DNA of 16,487 bases from CBIFWW01 sp966186435 (GTDB taxonomy: Bacteria; Pseudomonadota; Gammaproteobacteria; Enterobacterales; Enterobacteriaceae), in the NCBI GenBank assembly GCA_966186435.1, contig CBIFWW010000073.1, positions 1 to 16,487 of the forward strand, read 5' to 3'. Below, piece by piece: positions 13,589 to 16,487 of this stretch (within the stretch, counting starts at the first letter, position 1; the number at the start of each line of letters is the position of its first letter). The position numbers and the translations under genes are program-made. Below the pieces are notes generated by a model that searched no databases, was not told where the DNA came from, and was given only the letters and a program-made list of their open reading frames with translations.

Positions 13589-16366
13589 TTAGCGTTTGGC
13601 CCAGCGGGTGGCCTGGCTACCGGCCAGGGTGCCGAAGATAATGATATCCGCCACGGCGTTACCACCGATACGGTTGCCACCGTGGATCCCACCGACCACT
13701 TCACCGGCGGCGAAGGCACCCGGGATCACCTGTTTGGCACTATCCAGCACGCAGGTATCGGTATTAATGGTGACCCCACCCATGGTGTGGTGCACCCCCG
13801 GGGCGATACGGATGGCGTGGAACGGCCCCATATCAATCGGGTTACGCAGCGCGGTGCTACGGCCAAACTCTTCATCATGTTGGGCAGCCACAAAGCCATT
13901 ATAACGGGTCAATGCCGCCTGGAGGGTCTGCGCATCCATACCGGTTTTAGCCGCCAGCTCTACCACAGTGCTGGCACTGGTCACTAAACCTTTGGCGATG
14001 TATTCGTCAGCGGCTTTGTTTTTGGCGCGAACATGCTCGTCAAACACGATGTAAGCGTAGTGCTCCGGCAGCGCAATGATGCTGGCGGAGACTTTATCGC
14101 GGGTTTCCATCTCGTTGAAGAAGCGGGCACCCTGCTGGTTCACCAGGATTGCCCCGCCGCCGCGGATAGATTCAGACACCAGGTAAGAGGTTTTCTGCTC
14201 AACCGTTGGGTGGATCTGGATCTCGCCCATGTCGACAGTGGCCGCACCGATACGCTCCAGCAGTGCGATACCGCCACCGGTGGCCCCTTTATGGTTGGTG
14301 GTGACGAAGCCTTCCAGATCCGGGCGATATTTTACGACCATCTGGCTGTTAGCACTAAAACCACCGGTAGCCATGATGATGCTTTTGGCATTCACAATGA
14401 TGGTTTCGTTTTCGTCATTCAGCAGTTTCACACCGGTGACCGCGCCGTTTTCAAACACGATGTCAGTAACGGAAGTATCCAGCATCACATCAATGCCGCG
14501 CTTAGCCACGTTACGTACCAGGCCGCTGATCAGGTAGCCGCCCACCGCAGACCCGTCCCGTGGGCGGTGAGTACGGTCAATGCTCATCCCCCCAGTGGTA
14601 GTGATGTCGTTAAGCATAATGCCGCGGTCTGCCAGCCATTCGATAGCCTGTGGGGCGGTTTCCACAAATTTATGCAGCAGCTCAGGATTGTTCTTGTTCT
14701 GGCCACCTTTTAAGGTTTCTGCGTAGAACAGTTCTTTGCTGTCGTGGATACCTTTCACGCGCTGGAAGCGGGTTTCAGCGGCATTCATCCCGGCAGAAGC
14801 CTTGATGGTGTTACCGCCGATGGTCGGCATTTTTTCCACGATCAGTACGCTGGCGCCTTCGTCGTGGGCCTGAATAGCCGCCGCCAGACCGGCACCGCCG
14901 GAGCCAACCACCACCACGTCAAAGCTCTGCGGGCCAGCGGCTTCGCCGCCTTCTTCCAGGGCCAGGGCTTTGCTGGATTTCACCATCGCTTTGGATACAG
15001 CTTTTTTCACCGCTTCACTCTGGCTGGTGGCACCAGAGATGGCATCCACGTGGGGGGTGTTGGTCGCCAGAATACGCTCGCGGATCTCTTGAACGCTGGT
15101 GGTAAAGGCCACGTCTTCCTGCGGGCCATCGGCCAGCACGATATCCGCAATGCGATCGTTCTCCAGGCTGACGTTAATGGTCAGAGCGTGGGTGTCGTCA
15201 TTGACATTTTCAGTAAAGATACCGGGCTTGAACTTGGCTTCCGCCATGCTCATGTCGCGGATCATGGCTTCCACCAGCGAGAAGCGCCACAGCGGTTCCG
15301 GGATGTTCAGGGCTTCACGCTGGGTGCTGTCGATAAACAGCTCTAAGCTTTCGCCACGGGCGATGCGGTCAGTCCAGTCCGGGTAGGCGATGGTGGCACG
15401 GCCAACGGCGATCAGATCGTAACCGGCCTCGATCCCCTTCTCAGCATCGGCTTCATTAACGATGCAACCGACACCCATCAGCGGAACTTGCGCCAGGGTT
15501 TCAGAACGCAGCTCAACGAATTTGTTGATGAGCGGGGTTGGGTCCTGGGTATTGTTGATTGATGGGCGCAACTGGTAGCCCATAGAGAAGTGCAGGTAAT
15601 CCAGCCCTTGCTCCGCCAGTTTTTCCATCAGGAACATCGTGTCGTCAAAGCGGATGCCAGGGACTTCCAGCTCTTCCGGGGAGAAACGATAACCTACGAT
15701 AAAGGAATCATCAGCAAACTGGCGCACCATCTGGTGGGTGATATCCAGTACCGCCAGCGGGAAGCGGGCGCGATTATCACGGCTACCGCCCCACTGGTCA
15801 TCACGCTGGTTAGAGTTTGGTGAGAAGAACTGTTGCAGCAGATAGGTGTTGGCACCGTGTAGCTCCACGCCATCAAAACCGGCCTCGATCGCACGACGTA
15901 CCGCTTCACCAAATTTCCACACCATGGCTTCTACCTCTGCGGTAGACATCGCCGCCGGGGTGGCTGCGCCATCACGGGGTGCAGCCAGGGCGCTTGGGCC
16001 AACCGGGGTACGGCCACCGATCAGCATCGGGTCGACCATGCGGCCGCCGTGGTAAATCTGCAACAGCGCTTTTGAACCTTGGGATTTGATGGCATCGGCG
16101 ATACGGGCTAGGCCGGCGATTTTCTCGTCGGTGTCGATGCCCAGGGCGCCGGGGAAAGCCGGGCCAAGGTCATCCACAAAGGCACATTCCACGATGATAG
16201 TACCGATGCTGCCCGCACGGACTCGGTAATATTCCACCAGCTCGCTGGTAACAGAGCCGTCAAAGTAGCCGGTGCAGGTAGTCATCGGTGCCATCAGCAG
16301 GCGGTTTTTCAGCTCAGTACCGTTCGGCAAGGTGAAGGGGCTAAGTATGCGCGATTGAGTGTTCAT
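13589..16366 (-). CDS. Soluble three-domain NADH:fumarate reductase (OYE + FMN_bind + FAD_binding_2)
   Basis: This 925-residue fusion probably reduces fumarate to succinate with NADH in the cytoplasm. Residues about 1-345 are an Old Yellow Enzyme-like flavin domain (HGAN at 170-173, then SPNSNQRDDQWGGS). About 375-460 is an FMN_bind domain with the flavinylation site Asp441-A-I-S-G-A-Thr447. About 480-920 is the FAD domain (Gly488, Gly490, Gly493). Against Shewanella flavocytochrome c3, His365, Thr377, Glu378, Arg381 and Arg402 fall at His719, Ser731, Glu732, Arg735 and Arg756 (constant offset 354); His859/860 and Arg899 fit His504 and Arg544. There is no signal peptide, heme motif or Fe-S cysteine cluster. 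Klebsiella pneumoniae has such an enzyme; acrylate or cinnamate reductases are less likely alternatives. The ATG has GGAG nine bases upstream; the TTG at 16381 overlaps that site. Confidence 0.9.
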   Translation of the reverse strand: MNTQSRILSPFTLPNGTELKNRLLMAPMTTCTGYFDGSVTSELVEYYRVRAGSIGTIIVECAFVDDLGPAFPGALGIDTDEKIAGLARIADAIKSQGSKALLQIYHGGRMVDPMLIGGRTPVGPSALAAPRDGAATPAAMSTAEVEAMVWKFGEAVRRAIEAGFDGVELHGANTYLLQQFFSPNSNQRDDQWGGSRDNRARFPLAVLDITHQMVRQFADDSFIVGYRFSPEELEVPGIRFDDTMFLMEKLAEQGLDYLHFSMGYQLRPSINNTQDPTPLINKFVELRSETLAQVPLMGVGCIVNEADAEKGIEAGYDLIAVGRATIAYPDWTDRIARGESLELFIDSTQREALNIPEPLWRFSLVEAMIRDMSMAEAKFKPGIFTENVNDDTHALTINVSLENDRIADIVLADGPQEDVAFTTSVQEIRERILATNTPHVDAISGATSQSEAVKKAVSKAMVKSSKALALEEGGEAAGPQSFDVVVVGSGGAGLAAAIQAHDEGASVLIVEKMPTIGGNTIKASAGMNAAETRFQRVKGIHDSKELFYAETLKGGQNKNNPELLHKFVETAPQAIEWLADRGIMLNDITTTGGMSIDRTHRPRDGSAVGGYLISGLVRNVAKRGIDVMLDTSVTDIVFENGAVTGVKLLNDENETIIVNAKSIIMATGGFSANSQMVVKYRPDLEGFVTTNHKGATGGGIALLERIGAATVDMGEIQIHPTVEQKTSYLVSESIRGGGAILVNQQGARFFNEMETRDKVSASIIALPEHYAYIVFDEHVRAKNKAADEYIAKGLVTSASTVVELAAKTGMDAQTLQAALTRYNGFVAAQHDEEFGRSTALRNPIDMGPFHAIRIAPGVHHTMGGVTINTDTCVLDSAKQVIPGAFAAGEVVGGIHGGNRIGGNAVADIIIFGTLAGSQATRWAKR

Positions 16367-16386
16367 AGGTGTAAACTCCAAATATT

Positions 16387-16402
16387 GAAATTCTCAGAAT
16401 TC
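16387..16402. repeat. Inverted repeat in the reductase leader
   Basis: AATTCT and AGAATT flank a single C (16389-16401) within GAAATTCTCAGAATTC, 21 bases upstream of the reductase ATG. It may be a regulator site or chance in A+T-rich DNA. Confidence 0.25.
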
Positions 16403-16424
16403 GGTAGCGGGCTGCATTCTGGTT

Positions 16425-16452
16425 ATTTTTTTGCCGCTTTTAATACCGTCAA
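16425..16452 (-). promoter_or_regulatory. Candidate promoter of the fumarate reductase
   Basis: On the minus strand TTGACG (16447-16452) is followed after 16 bases by AAAAAT (16425-16430). The -35 box is good and the -10 box weak, as expected for an activator-dependent promoter. The DNA is A+T-rich to the end of the window. No clear FNR, NarL or DcuR site could be asserted. Confidence 0.4.
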
Positions 16453-16487
16453 TAATAATGCTTTTTTTAATTACCAAAGTACTTACA

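Noticed and set aside
13589..16381. Long plus-strand open frames opposite the reductase, such as 14033-14713 and 14744-15346
   Set aside because: They lie antisense to a gene with full domain and active-site conservation. Their products are low-complexity and match nothing known, as expected for high G+C antisense shadows.

Overview
The window looks like a chromosomal segment of a gamma-proteobacterium of the order Enterobacterales. YeeN, YajD, YaiL, LacZ, DcuS and DcuR can all be lined up almost residue for residue with their Escherichia coli counterparts as I remember them, but the gene order is not that of E. coli. I cannot name the genus. Base composition is uneven: yeeN and its upstream DNA are visibly A+T-rich, while lacZ and everything to its right are G+C-rich.

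Left part (1-3620): a set of conserved small genes, each largely its own unit. They are yeeN (YebC/TACO1 family), yajD (HNH protein), yaiL (DUF2058), a convergent RluA-family pseudouridine synthase, and a cold-shock-domain protein with an extra C-terminal domain. Simple hairpins or terminators separate several of them.

Middle (3620-8200): a full-length lacZ without lacI, lacY or lacA in view. A non-coding gap of about 390 bases, partly very A+T-rich, follows. Then comes a reverse-strand MurQ-like SIS-domain protein that keeps both catalytic glutamates but has lost the family signature near the C-terminal half.

Right part (8372-16487): the most interesting region, a fumarate (C4-dicarboxylate) module. 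On the plus strand dcuS-dcuR encode a membrane sensor kinase and response regulator with a 4-nt overlap and a good sigma70-type promoter. Facing them on the minus strand are a cytoplasmic apbE (FMN transferase), an AldB/AcoD-type aldehyde dehydrogenase, and a 925-residue soluble reductase built as OYE-like domain, FMN_bind domain and FAD_binding_2 domain. The reductase carries an ApbE flavinylation site (D-A-I-S-G-A-T, Thr447) and the fumarate-reductase catalytic residues at a constant offset from Shewanella flavocytochrome c3. The simplest reading is that DcuSR senses external C4-dicarboxylate, ApbE attaches FMN to the reductase, and the reductase uses NADH to reduce fumarate in the cytoplasm, regenerating NAD+ without a membrane complex. 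A three-domain NADH:fumarate oxidoreductase of this kind is known from Klebsiella pneumoniae, so the enzyme type is not new. The close coupling to DcuSR and the aldehyde dehydrogenase between apbE and the reductase are the less familiar parts. The reductase and the aldehyde dehydrogenase each have a terminator just downstream, so the minus-strand genes look like separately controlled units rather than one operon.
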